Of a DNA stretch of 64,000 nt, positions 1 through 20,177 are shown piece after piece. Under the pieces are notes generated by a model. That model worked only from the letters and a program-made list of their open reading frames with translations. It did not search any database and had not been told where the DNA came from. A program made the translations under genes and the position numbers. Position 1 is the first letter of the stretch, and each line of letters starts with the position of its first letter. Location of the stretch: contig JALDNG010000079.1 in assembly GCA_024349245.1 (NCBI GenBank), positions 1 to 64,000 on the forward strand, given 5' to 3'. This stretch comes from Neodontobutis hainanensis. Taxonomy: Eukaryota > Chordata > Actinopteri > Gobiiformes > Odontobutidae.

Positions 1-8166
<8,166 letters not shown>

Positions 8167-9041
8167 GGGCCCCGCCTTTGTGGGTAGGAGGCAGCAACAA
8201 AGACACCATTACCCACTGTCCTTCACCACGTGTGTCTCCCGCCGATCTATTACTGCCATTTTCCAATGAATTCTCTCTCTTTTTTTTAAAGGCTGCCCAT
8301 TTTATAATTTTATTTTGTAATACAAAGAATTGTAATTGCAATGTAATGAAAACAAAGTCATGAACCTATATTTTAAGATACTTTGCAACCCTTTTTTTGG
8401 TAAAGTCCAAAAAAATTGCTCGTCCAATGTAAAACTGAATGAATAATGTCAGTGTTCAGTTACCTCCAGAAGTCTGAGTGAATGAAACAAAGATTCATGT
8501 TTAAAAAGGGAATATTACTGTTTGTTTATGTCTGTGTAAACTTAAGAATAGCCTCCATCCGATAAATCTGGATGGCACGTGCAAAGAGGTTCTTCTCTTT
8601 CAGCAGAGAGGAGGTCTGTGCTGAGTCAGTCTGTCGTGTATTGCAGTCTCTGTTTTCTGTTTCTTGCTGTTTTTTCTCTTAATGTACTTAATTTAGTCTT
8701 CCATAAACCAAGAACCTATACCCAACTTTAACTTTTCAGCTTCAATGATGGAATATATGATACAATACATAAAAAGACTTTGCACATGATATCTATGTAT
8801 AAAATCGAGACATTAGACTTGTATATACACACATACTCTTTACGCAATGCTCTGAATTATTCTCAAGTTGGAGGCGAAGGGTGCGATGGTCAAAACCAGG
8901 GAGGGTCTGGCTTGGTCTGAGGCTGGGGTCAGACGGGACAGGCAGCATGGCTCTTGCTTTAAATGATAGTGATCAATATGTAGGGCCCGCTGAAGGTACC
9001 ATAGTCGAAGCCGATGTAGGTCATTTTACATTGTTAATAAA
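8167..9041 (+). other. RGS7BP 3' UTR with candidate polyadenylation signal
   Basis: About 875 bases follow the RGS7BP stop codon. The first canonical AATAAA noticed on the + strand is at 9036-9041, followed by a T/G-rich stretch (GTGTCGAGTGTTTTTT) suited to a downstream element. No other gene was seen. Use of this signal is inferred. Confidence 0.5.
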
Positions 9042-9088
9042 CTTTTGTTATGAAAACCAAATCAGTGTCGAGTGTTTTTTACAGACGT

Positions 9089-9498
9089 TTTTACAGCGCG
9101 GTGCACGTGGCAGAGTGTTTAGCACTCCTGCCTTACAGCAAGAAGGTCGTGAGTTCAAAACCCGGCCGACTCAAACATTCTCGGCCGACTCCGGTCTTTC
9201 TGTGAGGAGTCTGCATGTCCTCCACGTGTTACCGTGGGTTTTCTCCGGGTACTCCGGCTTCCTGCCACCGTCCAAAGACATGTATAGGTTAATTAACAAC
9301 TCTAAAGTGTCCCTAGTGAATGAATGTGAGAGTGAATGGTTGTCTGTCAATGTTTGTCTCTAAATGTCAGCCCTGTGATTAACTGGCCACTGTCCAGGGT
9401 GTACCCCACCTCAGGCCCAAAGCTGCTGGGATAGGCTCCAGTCACCCGCGACCCCTAATGGGACAAAGCGGTAGAAAATGAATGAATGAATGAATGAA
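9089..9498 (+). mobile_element. SINE-like retroposon with tRNA-like head and GAAT-repeat tail
   Basis: The head reads GTGGCAGAGTGTTTAGCACT then GTGAGTTCAAAACCC, resembling pol III A and B boxes of a tRNA-derived promoter. The body (TTTTCTCCGGGTACTCCGGC, GCTGGGATAGGCTCCAG) is a widespread teleost repeat. It ends in (GAAT)n at about 9478-9498. A perfect 16-bp direct repeat, TGTTTTTTACAGACGT, flanks it at 9073-9088 and 9499-9514, so it inserted as a complete retroposon. It starts about 50 bases past the RGS7BP polyadenylation signal. The family name is uncertain; related pieces lie at 7564-7640 and 11573-11715. Confidence 0.82.
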
Positions 9499-9514
9499 TG
9501 TTTTTTACAGACGT

Positions 9515-11019
9515 AACAATGTAAAATGTAATAATTTACCCCAAAACCAAACGCATAAAATGTTAAGACACTCTCCAGGATTTACTGCACATTTCAATTC
9601 TCGTGTGCACTTTGCAAACTGTCCTAATTGGCCTAACCCTAAATCTTGGATGAGGCACAAAATGTCTTCACCTTCAAACTGACATCCAGAAACATCCCTC
9701 CACAAAATAAAAAAAACACCAACTTAAATACCTGTATTGCGGAAGGACAATAACTTAATTGAAATACAAAGTGAAGATCTTTACACATATACATAAGCTT
9801 AACATAATCAATCCATTCAAAATGTTTAATTTAAGAACATTAATAGCTTTGGGAATTTTGATTGTGTCTAATGAAAATTAAACAGAAACGCCATCAAACT
9901 TTGTCTGCTTCAAAGGCCCACTACTTTAGCAGGCTTCAACATTTTAGCTTCACTCAAACTAATCACAAGACTGTTACCTGTTAACTTGTCTTTTATTCTT
10001 TTGATATCTTTTGTGGTCATTAAGTTATCACAGTTAAGGTTTGGAGTTTCTTTTATGTTTTTGGCAAGTTGAGTTTGTCAGTCTAACTTGAGTTTTTCTC
10101 ATAATTGTAATTGAGTATTTAAAACCTCGGTTCAGCACACGTTTCATTTGTTTAAAAGAGAAGAAATGGATTGCTCTTTCAGGGAACATAACTTTGTTGT
10201 GTACAGAATTTGAACTGTGAGCTCCAAAATGAGTGACACGCAGCTGCTTTTATAAGACCACATCCCTCTGCTATAGTGTGTACACAAACACAAGAAGGTT
10301 TACATCAACTTTCAAAAAATAAACAAAAATTCAGCTCATGTCTTCTTAAAATGTCTTTTTTTTTTTTATTTGTTTGTGTGCAATCCCACTAAAAGGACAC
10401 ATGATGGAGACAAACATCGGTAACTTGCCTTAGCTACTTGTGGTGTTGGGATAAAAAACTACAATCATGCAATGTCACAGTGATCCCGAACAAACCAGAA
10501 ACATTTTTCAGTTAACTGTATTTTATGTATATTTGTGGTTTTCATCTGATTGGGCAGGGAGAAGGAGATCAAACTCACATTGTTCATAATCAGCGTTTTT
10601 CTCTTTTTCTCGCATAAAAGACCAGCAGAAATGATCTTAGTGACTGACCAAGCAGCAGTGTGAGGCCTTTTCACTCATGGATTTGGAGGCAAATGTTATC
10701 TATGGTATTGTTTTGTACTATTTATTGATTGCCAGCTTTTGTCTAAACTAAATATAACCCCATTTTAAATAAATGACTAACAACTATTGAAGAATCCACA
10801 CTAAAAGTAGACAGACATATCTTTTGCAAGCACTCAAAATGTACCTTTGTCCCTGCATGCCTCAGTAACAGTTGCTATGTTATATTTAAAATAAACATGT
10901 TTTAACAAATCCTTTAGAAAAGTATCTCATGAGCCTGTTTCTTTAACAAACCTGAAGTTACTGTTTCAAAGGAGCTGAGTACAATATGAACACAATTAAG
11001 GTACTATATGTGCTGGTTA
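9515..11019. other. Intergenic DNA between RGS7BP and C7 (convergent ends)
   Basis: AT-rich sequence between the SINE-like insertion and the C7 polyadenylation signals. I see no coding exon, RNA gene or recognisable repeat beyond short homopolymer runs. Confidence 0.6.
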
Positions 11020-11029
11020 TTTATTTATT
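11020..11029 (-). other. Candidate C7 polyadenylation signals (overlapping AATAAA)
   Basis: On the - strand this reads as two overlapping AATAAA hexamers, about 130 bases downstream of the C7 stop codon. This is the nearest canonical signal and would give a short 3' UTR. Confidence 0.6.
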
Positions 11030-11157
11030 TAAATGTTTCATATTACAAAATGTATAAAACTCTCTAACACTATTTGACTAACTATTGTTTAGTCAATTAC
11101 ATGAGTAAAATGTGTGGGATTAATGAGTTCTAGTACAGAGGTTTAGAGCAGCTCTTC

Positions 11158-14100
11158 TCATGTGGAGCAGGGTACAATGTCCACCACTGTCACCTTTTCC
11201 CCTTTGCATCTCCTGAGGCCAGCCGCACACTCAGTCAGGGTCTGAGGGGCCGCTGCTGTGTCCTCCCCGATGCGGACACAAACACTTAGTCCTGGGGTTG
11301 AGCAGTCTGAGGAGTCCTTACAGCGACACGTTTGGGTTTGTTCTGGAACAACGAAACACCAGCACATATTAGAGGGTGTATATGTTTGATCACTTAGAAA
11401 ACAATATGACTTTTAACAGCACCTGGTTCTAAATGAAAAACTGTATCATAGTATGACGTTTTTATTTTCTGATTTTAAAGGATTGTGGTGTCATTGTAAC
11501 AGAACACGAATCAAGCTAATCCCTCTTTAACACACATGTGCCACTTCTCTTAATCTCAGTGATCTCTAGTGAATGAATGTGAGAGCCTGTCTTTCTGTCG
11601 AAATGTCAGCCCCGCGACTAACTGGCCATTGCCCAGGGTGTACCTCGCCTAAGGCCCAAAACTGCTGGGATAGGCTCCAATCACCCCCACCCCTAACCGG
11701 ACCAAGTGGAAGAAGATTATTCAATGTACAAACACCACTTAAGAGTGTGACTGTTATGAAATAAAATAAACTGATATGTGGTCAAATGTTAACAAAGCCA
11801 AAATGTCACAAAATAAATATTATTGTTGAGTTATGTATCAAAAAAGGACTACGCAAAAAAATGTTGAAAGCATGTGATAGACATAGGTTACAACTTAATC
11901 TAGGGCTATTTTACTACATTTTCACATTTTACTGTAAATGAATGCCTGCAGAATCGCTGGATTGTGATACTAACTTTCATTATAATCATAAGTGTATCCT
12001 GTAAATATGTAAATAGATTGTTAGGGATGAAATAGTTTATAGTTAAGTTATATTTACTTTAAAAAGAAACTTCTATTGTTGTGCACTGGTCGGTTGCATG
12101 TTTGTAACAAAAAGAATTTCCCCTTGGGGATAAATTCTGATTCTGATCATGGACAGTCCATTGTATTGTGTGGCAGCATCCTAACCCTTTATCAATAAAC
12201 TTTATAACAATAATCTGAGGCCCTCCAGTGACTGAATAAGAGAAAGGGATCTATAGATGATGACGGTCATGTGACTAAAGTATTAATTAATGCTATTGCT
12301 TTGTAATGGGTCCTTATTATAAAATGTAAATGTTGTTTTTCATTTAATCATACTATATTAGATTTACCTGAAACAATGACCCACTAGTATGTTTTTTTCT
12401 TTTTTTTTTTACACAGAAAGAGGGAATTTCTGCACAGTGATCAGAGTTAAAGACATTTGACTGACTTTGATACACTGCAGGTTTGACTGTCGTTGCTCGA
12501 AGCACACAGTCTCTTAAAGAACAATACTAACTGTACGACTGTGAAAACTATGTCGAGTCGGGAATATGTCCCCACTTACCGTCACAGGTTTGCCACATGT
12601 CACACTTGGTGCAGCCGGCGGTTGCACTGCGGACCGACCAATCACAAAGGTTGTTCTCTGCTATGGTAAAGTCTTTCTTCAAACACTTTAGTGCATGCAT
12701 CTTACAAACAGTGAGAACAGCTGATATTTCTATCACTGTATTTGTAGCGCATAGTTCCAAAGAGGAGCTGGAGGCAAAAAAGAAACAGGGAATAAACGAA
12801 AAACAATTTATAACATAAGAAAACAACATATAAATGGGTTCAAACTTACCCACACTCGAAAGGCAATTTGCAAACACACTGGCCTCTAATTTCCTTCTCC
12901 CATACGTTGCATTGCAGTGAGGAATTATCAGGTTTTATGTCTGGCTTAGTAATTACTGTGGGGTATAAACATGAAAATTAGCCATACGTAATGTTGGTAA
13001 TTGGTAATGTTGGTACATTTTTACCATTTTTGCATTTGACTTCTTTTGGGCTGGGTGAAAAGTTCAGACTGGGGTCACAAATAACTGTTTCCTCTCCTTG
13101 TAACTCTTTCCCGTCTGAGCAAGACAGCGTCACTGAATCTCCAATCTCGTAGTTGAACTTATCTGGAGAGATTCTGACATCCGCAGCCAGCTGAGGCATC
13201 ATACACCTTGATACTAGAGAAAAGGAATTAGACCTTTCACAAACATATGTCTTTATTAAACTGTGGTTTTAAAGAGGTGTTAGTCACATTGGCAGACTCC
13301 AAGTGTGCCAGACCAGGTCCTATCAGCTGTGCATTGAAGAGTGGATTGACCCGAAAGATGGAAACCAGCAATGCACCTGTACTCAACCCTGTCCCCCACC
13401 AGGTAAAAGTCTTTAGGGTCCTGGAGAAACATGGACACAAAATACATGTGTTAGTTCTTAAGTTAAACATATTTTACCAGAAAAATCACAATTTAATAAC
13501 CCAAATGAGGTTATTAAAGCTAGAGCAGTTATGATGATGAGTTATCTTTATCTCAAAATAAACTGTCAGCATTTGTAACCCTTAAAGAAACTGAGAGAAA
13601 AAATCTTGTTACAGGTTCTACTTCCTGTTTTAAAATAAATCTAATTTTGTTTCATCAACAAACATTTTAATTCCCTGCTGATCAGGAACGGGTTTACTGC
13701 TATTATAGACTACTATGTTTTTATTTATTTATGGTTTATTTGAAAGGGACAGATACAATAAACATAGATTACCTTCTCAAAGTAATCCAATGTTAGTGTC
13801 ACAGGTTTTATAGCTAACACCTGTCCCTAGAAGGGCTTTTTATAGTTTATATTATACTAGATGAATTCAAAAAAGAAAATATATCTTTCAAATAGAAGAA
13901 AGATATATACAGACACATGCACACACTGTCGCTGTAAGAGCCGAGTGGACAGTAAAGTCTTTTCATCAGGAAGGAGAGAGCTCTATTCACTGAAAAAGCA
14001 GAGCAAAAGATGTTTTACAAAATGGAACTTTACAGTCTCCACATGTAGCTGCTCTCGTAGATCTGAAGTTTTGCAGTGTGTTGGGCCTGATGGGCTTTTT

Positions 14101-17100
14101 GCACGATTATAAAGCCGCTCAGAAGACAGTGGTGCAGTTACAGTACGACAGCTGGGACAGAATCATTGTATAAACAAATACATACATGAGCACATTCAAA
14201 TGTTAAACAATTCCTGACACTTTACACTGGCCTTAATTTTTAAAGACAGGCTTTTGACCTGACTTTTTTCAATTTAGCTGAGAGTCTAATATTACTCCTT
14301 AATATTTCTCCTGTTCAACTTTTTCAATCAGTTGGCCTTTCAAAGGTGTCTTTGTTGGCCTTTGTTGTCGTCTCTTTTTTAGAAAAGCTATTGGATTTGG
14401 TTTTATTTGTATTCAGGGTCAGACAGGATTTGTTTAGCCAAACTGACACTTTCTCAAGACTTTGTGTTAACATACTGCAGGGTTTTTGCCGGCAACATAA
14501 ACCACGTGTTTACTATTTGCCATATTTGCCATTTAGGCTGGGCGTGTTTTACATTAACAATGCAATGCATAAATAAAAATATATACATATATATATATAT
14601 ATATACCAATGTATATATAAATACATAAATACTGTATATATCAATCAATAAAATCAATCATTTTATAATGCATCAAAAATGATATATATATTTTTTTGTT
14701 TTTACCAGGGGATAGCCATTGATTAAAGCAGGAGGTGTGCCACACTTTATTTTGGCGGGGAGAGTGTAGTCAAAGCACTCGGGTTCAAAGTTTCTGTAAG
14801 ATATAAAAGCACATTGTAACTTTATATTTAAGATACACAGAGGACACATTTATAGAATAAATCTAACCTCAGGTACTGTAGCTCTTCGTCTTCACATTCT
14901 CCCGTCTCAGTCGGTTTTCCAATGCAGTGTTGTCCTCCATTCTGAGGAGCTGGATTAGTGCAAGAGCGACTTCGGGATCTACGGCCTTCAGAGCACGATG
15001 ACCAGGTAGACCAACAAGTCCAGGCTCCATCAATCTCCCCTTTTATGAGCAAAAATAAAACAAAACAAAACAGGTCTGAAACATCTATGACATTTATATT
15101 GCTTGTGTTGTATTCAGTCTGGAGATGTAACACTCACGCCGGTTAGGGTCTATCTGAGCGTCAGGATTGGGAATGCACCGGCACATGTCATTTTCCATAA
15201 CCGCGACGCCGTTGTCACTGCACGGCCGGCAGTTGCAGGGGTGAGACTCGGTAAGGTACTGCTCTATGGCTCTGCGAAGGTACAGTTTCTTCACCCCAGC
15301 ACAGTGGACCTCCTTCACCAGCTCCGACAGCAGCCGCAGCTGTGGGTACAAGAAGGACAATCATGCAAATAACAGGCTTTTGCTTTCCATTTTTGATGTC
15401 ACATATAGCCTGTAGGCACCTACAGTAGCCCTGCAGGGACAAGCTGTCATATATGTCAACTCAGCAAAATGTTGGGTAACACTTTAGAATAACACACACA
15501 ATAAAACAGCACTTAGCATTAATAAATGTGTAACAAAATAATTAATTCATTAATAAATGATTATGCTGAAATATCATATGTATAATTATACATGGGTTTA
15601 TATGCTTTGTAAATGATGAATTAAGGATTAGTTAAGTTGCTACAAACACTCAAATAATGCTTAATACTTATACTAGTATAAGTTATAAGTGCTATCAAAC
15701 TTTGTACTTAATAAATTCTTAAACCTACTGTTGTATGTAACTCTAACCATGTATTTCAGGTTTAAATGGCTGAGTTACCTTTTGATTAATGACTTTAGGG
15801 AACGATCTCACAGAGTCGGCCCAGTCTGTGTAGGCCCTCCAGTTGGCGTCTGGCGTACTGACTTTCATGTTCTCCAGCTGAAGACGGAACCCATCGTTTC
15901 CTCCATCCGTATACACTTTGCTAACACTGCTCGACCTGCTGGAAACTGTTTTAATGATGGACAAAATGCAAAACAGTCGGTGTGTGTTACAGGTATACTT
16001 AGTAACAAAATCAAAATGGTCAGAATCTCACACTACCCTCAGGTTGTCTTGACAGATCTTTGAAATCCTTACTACAGGACACATGAGGGACGGGGAATAT
16101 AAAAATGTAGCGTTTGGTTTTTTCACACTCGTTATGCTGCTTGATTTCAATGACTGTAGACAAAGACAAGAGGAAAAAAAGTCAATTCAGATTGCAGAGA
16201 CATTATGCATTGCTTTCACTCTTGATAATTGATTCATTGAATTATGTGTTCACTGTAGGGATGCACTAAAACAAGGCCATTTTTAAATTCAATAAAATTT
16301 TATTATCAAGTTGTACTTTCTGCAACTACATTTTAAGAATTAGTTGTTGATAACTGGTAAATGTGCTATAGATCATAAAAAGCTCTTACAGCTCTTAAGG
16401 GCAACCTGTTAAAAAGTGAGCCTACCCTTAGATTTCTTCATCTTCTCCATTTTCTATGAATTTTTTCCAGTATAAGAGCTTTTAGTGATTTATAAACCAC
16501 CTTAATAGTATGGTAGAAAGAATCTAATTGTTGTCAGATGAATGTCCTCAAATATATTTTCTGGTTAGTAACAGTGTTGGCAAACTAGCCAATTACTTAG
16601 AGTCCCAAATAAAAGGGTGCCTCTAAATATTTATATTGTAGGTCAAAGACATGCTTTTATGAATTAAATAAATCAGTTTGAGTATGTGTACTGTGTACTG
16701 TAGTAGTGTAACTGTTGTATGGTCATATATTGAAATTAGCTATTGTAGATGAAAATGGTAAATGATCACTTTGGAAGTATTCATGGTTACTATGCGTTAC
16801 TATGCAGCCCGCAGAGATATTCACTGCCTGAACAGATCGAGTTTCAGATTTACGTAGTGGATGTGTGATAATCGACTGGTGACTTACTCTTGTTTACTCT
16901 GGATTCAGAATCTACTCTGACGATGACTTTCAAGCTTCCCCCCAGAGCTCCCTCCGAGATGTAGTGTGTCCCGAACTGTTTCAAAACCTCCCTATAGGCG
17001 GCGTAGTTGTAAACTGTTGGCAGTTTTGAGAGCGCCTTCCAAAACACCTCAGAAATTGGAATATATGTAGGAGAGTTACTCTGGAAGGTAGCTATTTCAA

Positions 17101-20096
17101 TGTCATTCTTTAAAACAAACAGCCTGAAGTTCTACAAAGAAAACAGAAAAAAAAAACAATAACAAGTGTTTATATTTATTTGTTATGATCATTGAAGTTT
17201 GTGAAGTAAGGGAAGTTTTTACAAACCCTTTTTCTCTCATCTGTCTCATGGTAGTCATAATTGCGAAACCCAGTTGTTGTTCCAGTAACAGTCTCTCTTT
17301 TGACAACATCCTTTGCATAGTGCCATTCACTGTCGAATGACTCATCGCTTAAGTCATTTTGAACTTTAACCTGGAATGAAAGGCAAAAAAACAAAACATT
17401 TTACATGACTCTAAAATAAATAAATAAATAAATCATACTTTCACTTTATCAGAGTACCATATCATTATTATCATTATTACTAGTATCATACTTCCATATT
17501 ATAGTATTATACTTCCTTTCTATCGATTCCTTTTCTTTTAAAAAAAAAATAAAAAATTTTATCCTTGGCTTTGATTACTGTGCTAGGTTTTTAACTGACA
17601 ATTTTTTTGTGCACTTATGCTTTTTGTTACCTTGTGTTGTTGAAATTGCTTCCATTGTTTTCCTCACTTGTAAGTCGCTTTGGATAAAAGCGTCTGCTAA
17701 ATGACTAAATGTAAATGTAAATGTAAAGGCCTGGATCAATAGCCCATAAACTGGAGGCTTTTTGCCAAGAAGAATTGACAGCTTTACCATCTGAGAAAAT
17801 AAAGAGCCTCATCCACAACTACCACAAAAGACTTCAAGCTGTTGTTGATGTTAAGGTGGCTATACACAGTATTAAAAACTGGGGTATGTAAACTTTTGAT
17901 CAGGGTCATTTGGGTAGTTTCAGTTTATATTTATATTCTCTGAAAAATGGCCAAACAATCACAACTTCTGCACAACTGTACATATTATACATAACTTAAA
18001 ATGATTTTAAATGTAGTAACAATGCAAATAATAGCATAGGTCACAGATTTGTAACACATTACTAGCTGAAATGAAAAAGATATAGATTTCTATAGTTTAT
18101 TACACATCTATTAATGCTTAACCACTGTGTTACTGTGTGAGTTATTTTAAGGTGTTACCAGTATTTATAAGCCCAAAAATAAAAGCAGGAAATGTCAAAT
18201 TGAAAGAAAATTGTATAATAATGATCAGTGGTTGCCCAGGTAGTCATGTTATGGCAAATAAAAATATTAATGAGTGTTAATGGGTTTACAATAAGAGAAC
18301 CCACCAAGAAAGTGTACTTGAGGAGACTTTGAGGAAGTCTGTAGGTATTGCTGTCAATTTTCCGACACTGGCCTCCAAAGCTCTTAGTGTTGATGACTAT
18401 GCCCCTGCTTTTCCCGGTGGCTATATCAAAACTAAAGAAATGGAAAGGCATTTCATTTACTTTTTCTGTCAGGACTGTTTATAAATGTTTACTTAAATTG
18501 TTCTCTTACCCAACACCTAGAAGTTCAATATTAGGCGGGGGTTTTGAGAGATCACAAGCGAAATGTTGACCACGGTCACAAGTCTGTTCATCCTCATTAT
18601 CTTCCTCACAGTCCTGGTCTCCGTTACACATCAGTGATCGGTTAATGCACATTCCTACACAGAAACCAAAACAGAGCAAAAAGTGACATAATCTTCTAAA
18701 TCTAAACCTTTTAAATTTGAATTGTAACCTGATCTGCAGCGAAAGCGGTCTCCACATCCGTGCTCTAGTGGGCAGCTTTTAGTGGTTTCACAAGACCTTG
18801 TCTCAGACCGTGATCCATCACAAGGGTTCCCTCCAAACTGGGCGTAGACAGCCATTGGGCGGGTCCGGGTCTACACCATGAGGATCAAATAACATTCAAA
18901 CTAAATCATGTGTAACTTGGTTTAATTTTGGTTTATTGTTGTTGTCTGTAAACCTGAGTACTCTAGAGGTAAACGTAAGACCCACAGACAACGTGAACAA
19001 TGAAACCAGCAAATCTACAAAAGAAAATAATCTAGGTTTTGGAATGGTCAAGTCCCATTTTTAAATACTAATCTGTGGACTTAAAAGGTTACACTTATGA
19101 GGAACTTTTAGCAGTGGCACTGAGACCATACTATAACCCAAGAGAGTTCCCACATGTTGTCATGGTTACAGTTTATCTTTAACCAAAAGCAGATCTATTT
19201 CTAGGTTAAATACACAGCTCCTGATGCCCTCTTCATTGAATTCATAGATCTTTGAAAAAGCCAAAAAACACAACAATTAATTGAGGCAGTGTAGTAAAAA
19301 AGGAATGCGATGCAATATCTTCCCAATGATGTATGAGAGTGATAAACGCACAGTAAGAAACTAATTCTTTGTTAAATCAGTTTGCTATGATCTGATGTTG
19401 TGGCTGAGCAGAGTAAATCACTGGCTAAGACAAGAAATCTCCTCCTTAAAAACTGCACTGATGTTTGAGATTAGTGCTCAAGATTTGACCAAAGACACAC
19501 AATCCCTTTTTTTCTAGGGTTAGATTTATTTCTCCCCCATCTCTTGCACTGATTACTTGATTGCATAACTTTCTTGCAGCCAGCCAAGATTAAAAAAAAG
19601 TCTGGGTCTAATTTTGCACACAGCAGATCCTTTATATAACAAAAATTGTGATACTAAACCAAAGTACATTTACTTTTAAGCATTAAGAAGTATAGCATTA
19701 GCTGCATAAAACTACTGACTATTTAAAACAAAAGGCTGACCTGTGTTTTAGTGCAGCCATCGCACTCGGACCAATCTCCAAATGGACCCCACTGGCAGTG
19801 CACTCTCTGGTAACAAAACCTTTAATGTGAGTTTGCAGAAAGAAAGGAGAAATTAGAATCATGTGTGTTATGCTTTTAGCTTTGTTATAACACAGGTTTA
19901 CCCTTCACTGATGCATATGAGCAGCAGCCATGGCAAGACTGTAAGAAAGACTTGAACTACCCCCTAGGAAAAGCAAAAAAAGGAGAAATTATGAAATTAA
20001 ATTAACTGTTAGCTACAGGTTTTGCTACATAAATATGGTTATTGTTTAAGTAACATCTGCAACGTCTTATTAAAAACCTCAAGTACTTGCCTTCAT
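11158..20096 (-). CDS. C7: Complement component C7, complete coding sequence in 18 exons
   Basis: Coding exons in order: 20091-20096, 19902-19963, 19741-19819, 18729-18870, 18510-18654, 18305-18431, 17227-17370, 16888-17131, 16037-16153, 15779-15945, 15138-15339, 14868-15039, 14706-14793, 13288-13420, 13025-13213, 12850-12955, 12580-12767, 11158-11342. They join in frame to 2496 nt (831 residues; human precursor 843). Order: signal peptide (about 1-22, hydrophobic [15 protein letters not shown]), TSP1 (about 25-79), LDLa (82-118), MACPF (125-440, with [13 protein letters not shown]), EGF-like (441-475), TSP1 (482-535, WTCWSTW), two CCPs (552-670) and two factor-I modules (684-831). A single N-terminal TSP1 distinguishes C7 from C6. 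The secreted protein joins C5b-6 and drives membrane insertion of the terminal complement complex. Intron 1 is GC-AG; the EGF-like module is short. Phase agrees at every junction. Confidence 0.95.
11573..11715 (+). mobile_element. Truncated copy of the SINE-like repeat at 9089-9498
   Basis: GTGAATGAATGTGAGAG, CAGGGTGTACCTCGCCT and GCTGGGATAGGCTCCAA match the 3' half of the 9089-9498 element. The 5' half with the tRNA-like head is missing. It lies in the last C7 intron, antisense to C7. Confidence 0.75.
12110..12150 (+). mobile_element. L2/Maui-like LINE 3' end remnant
   Basis: GAATTTCCCCTTGGGGATAA is the familiar 3' terminus of teleost L2-type LINEs, a short hairpin-forming motif normally followed by a short tandem tail. 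Only the terminal part is recognisable, inside the last C7 intron. Confidence 0.55.
14578..14608. repeat. (TA)n microsatellite
   Basis: An interrupted TA run in the C7 intron between the exons at 14706-14793 and 13288-13420. Confidence 0.9.
17640..17726 (+). mobile_element. SINE with L2-type 3' tail
   Basis: GTAAGTCGCTTTGGATAAAA followed by GCGTCTGCTAAATGACTAAA and a short (ATGTAA)n run is the 3' tail shared by many fish SINEs and L2 LINEs. The 5' head is not clear. It lies in a C7 intron (17371-18304). A second copy of the tail is at 26940-26987. Confidence 0.65.
17727..17905 (+). mobile_element. Tc1/mariner-like DNA transposon remnant
   Basis: The stretch ends in GGGGTATGTAAACTTTTGAT followed by CAGGGTCATTT, which resembles the terminal region of teleost Tc1-like elements. 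A decayed reading preceding it gives WINSP and [11 protein letters not shown]. No matching left end was seen, and it abuts the SINE tail at 17726. Family assignment is tentative. Confidence 0.4.
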
Positions 20097-20168
20097 GGTG
20101 GTTCTAGAGCAGTGCACAGAGGAGTGTGGAGCAGACTCGCTGTAAGGGGGTGTGCAGGGGGTGTTCAC

Positions 20169-20177
20169 TATAAATAA
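20169..20177 (-). promoter_or_regulatory. Candidate TATA element of the C7 promoter
   Basis: On the - strand TATTTATAG lies about 75-80 bases upstream of the C7 ATG, leaving room for a start site about 30 bases downstream and a short 5' UTR. The sequence between is C-rich on the - strand (GAACACCCCCTGCACACCCC). An A/T-rich core is expected by chance fairly often in this DNA. Confidence 0.4.

Noticed and set aside
8881..9363. 160-codon + strand frame
   Set aside because: It starts in the RGS7BP 3' region and runs through the SINE-like element; no protein similarity was recognised.
13247..13534. + strand frame across 13247-13534
   Set aside because: It is the antisense shadow of the C7 CCP1 exon (13288-13420).
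11158..20096. Assignment of the - strand complement gene to C6
   Set aside because: The order signal-TSP1-LDLa has a single N-terminal TSP1, and the length (831 residues) and sequence fit C7; C6 has two N-terminal TSP1 modules.
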